In this document: positions 63,718 through 64,000 of the stretch, in pieces | How the letters are laid out: each line of letters begins with the position of its first letter | How positions within the stretch are numbered: position 1 is the first letter of the stretch | From: Paucidesulfovibrio longus DSM 6739 | GTDB taxonomy: Bacteria; Desulfobacterota; Desulfovibrionia; Desulfovibrionales; Desulfovibrionaceae | Direction: 5' to 3' | NCBI RefSeq assembly: GCF_000420485.1 | Contig: NZ_ATVA01000018.1 | Span: forward strand, 124,001-188,000 | Length of the DNA stretch: 64,000 nucleotides | Notes under the pieces: model-generated | The model's input: the letters and a program-made list of their open reading frames with translations, nothing else | What the model was told of the DNA's origin: nothing | Databases searched by the model: none | Position numbers and translations under genes: made by a program

Positions 63718-64000
63718 AAGTATCCTTGGGAGCCGAAATCCTGGCCATGCCGACCCCGGTCTGGATCGTGGGCAGCTACGACGCCGAGGACAAGCCCAAC
63801 GCCATGACCATTGCCTGGGGCGGAGTCTGCTGCTCCAAGCCGCCCTGCGTGGGCGTGTCCCTGCGCAAGGCCACCTACACCTACGACTGCATCCTGGCGC
63901 GCAAGGCATTCACCGTGAGCATTCCTTCCGAAAGCAACGCCAAGGAGGCCGACTACTTCGGCATGGCCTCCGGCCGCGACGTGGACAAATTCGCGGCCAC
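63714..64000 (+). CDS. Flavin reductase-like protein, 5' part
   Basis: Starts at ATG 63714 with GAGGAAAA upstream and is cut off by the window end after 95 codons. The N-terminus [20 protein letters not shown] and [25 protein letters not shown] match the FMN-binding split-barrel flavin reductase family, common in anaerobes. It overlaps the ABM gene by four bases. Likely transfers electrons to FMN or binds FMN as a flavoredoxin (inference). Confidence 0.87.
   Translation, partial: MKVSLGAEILAMPTPVWIVGSYDAEDKPNAMTIAWGGVCCSKPPCVGVSLRKATYTYDCILARKAFTVSIPSESNAKEADYFGMASGRDVDKFAA

Overview
The window is dense, GC-rich bacterial chromosome (roughly 65% G+C by eye) carrying about 48 protein genes, one tRNA and one structural RNA gene. 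It looks like a member of the Desulfovibrionales or a close deltaproteobacterial relative. This is an inference from the run Nif3-like / zinc-ribbon protein / RNase P RNA / fused ispDF / cysS, from the many PAS-rich hybrid histidine kinases, from the sigma-54 regulators and from a DUF3365-type haem sensor kinase. No phage integrase, transposase, rRNA operon or CRISPR array was seen.

Layout. 1-2.9 kb: end of an M20 amidohydrolase, a single-chain Fe-S L-serine ammonia-lyase, and a pseudo-receiver/TPR protein. 3.0-9.4 kb (minus): a four-gene surface-glycan cassette (SGNH hydrolase, NodB deacetylase fused to a GT4, GT2) ending with an overlapping class II photolyase. 9.7-12.6 kb: sigma-54 activator with a degenerate receiver, a YkgJ-type cysteine-cluster protein, and a heptose-phosphate nucleotidyltransferase. 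12.8-19.0 kb: housekeeping stretch with tRNA-Met(CAT), Nif3/DUF34, zinc ribbon, rnpB, ispDF, a membrane-anchored unknown, cysS and a strong terminator. 19.0-20.4 kb: an AT-rich two-gene islet of unknown function. 20.5-26.8 kb: PAS-receiver protein, GltD-like oxidoreductase, MATE exporter, and a KefB-like antiporter with a built-in RCK domain.

27.0-31.6 kb: CheB-CheR-PAS fusion followed by a hybrid kinase behind a clear sigma-70 promoter, then a ZIP transporter. 32.5-40.0 kb is the most coherent regulatory unit. A membrane sensor kinase with a periplasmic CxxCH motif and an NtrC-type regulator face away from a YeiH-type transporter operon (transporter, 59-aa membrane peptide, universal stress protein, two small membrane proteins). 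The operon has a textbook -24/-12 promoter and a perfect 20-bp upstream palindrome. 40-47 kb: pseudokinase-USP fusion, periplasmic binding protein, zinc ribbon protein, Isf-like flavoprotein with ferredoxin-nitroreductase, and an RCK-USP protein with a separate antiporter.

47-62 kb is dominated by signalling. It holds a 1637-residue CheB-CheR-PAS-hybrid kinase, a hybrid kinase translationally coupled to a periplasmic binding protein, and two sister HDLKSP-type kinases that flank a second L-serine ammonia-lyase. 62-64 kb: an HxlR regulator divergent from a nitroreductase, two copies of a structured 96-bp repeat, then an ABM monooxygenase overlapping a flavin reductase that runs off the window.

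Starts were chosen by Shine-Dalgarno sequences and family length. Domain boundaries are estimates by eye. Functions are family-level unless stated.
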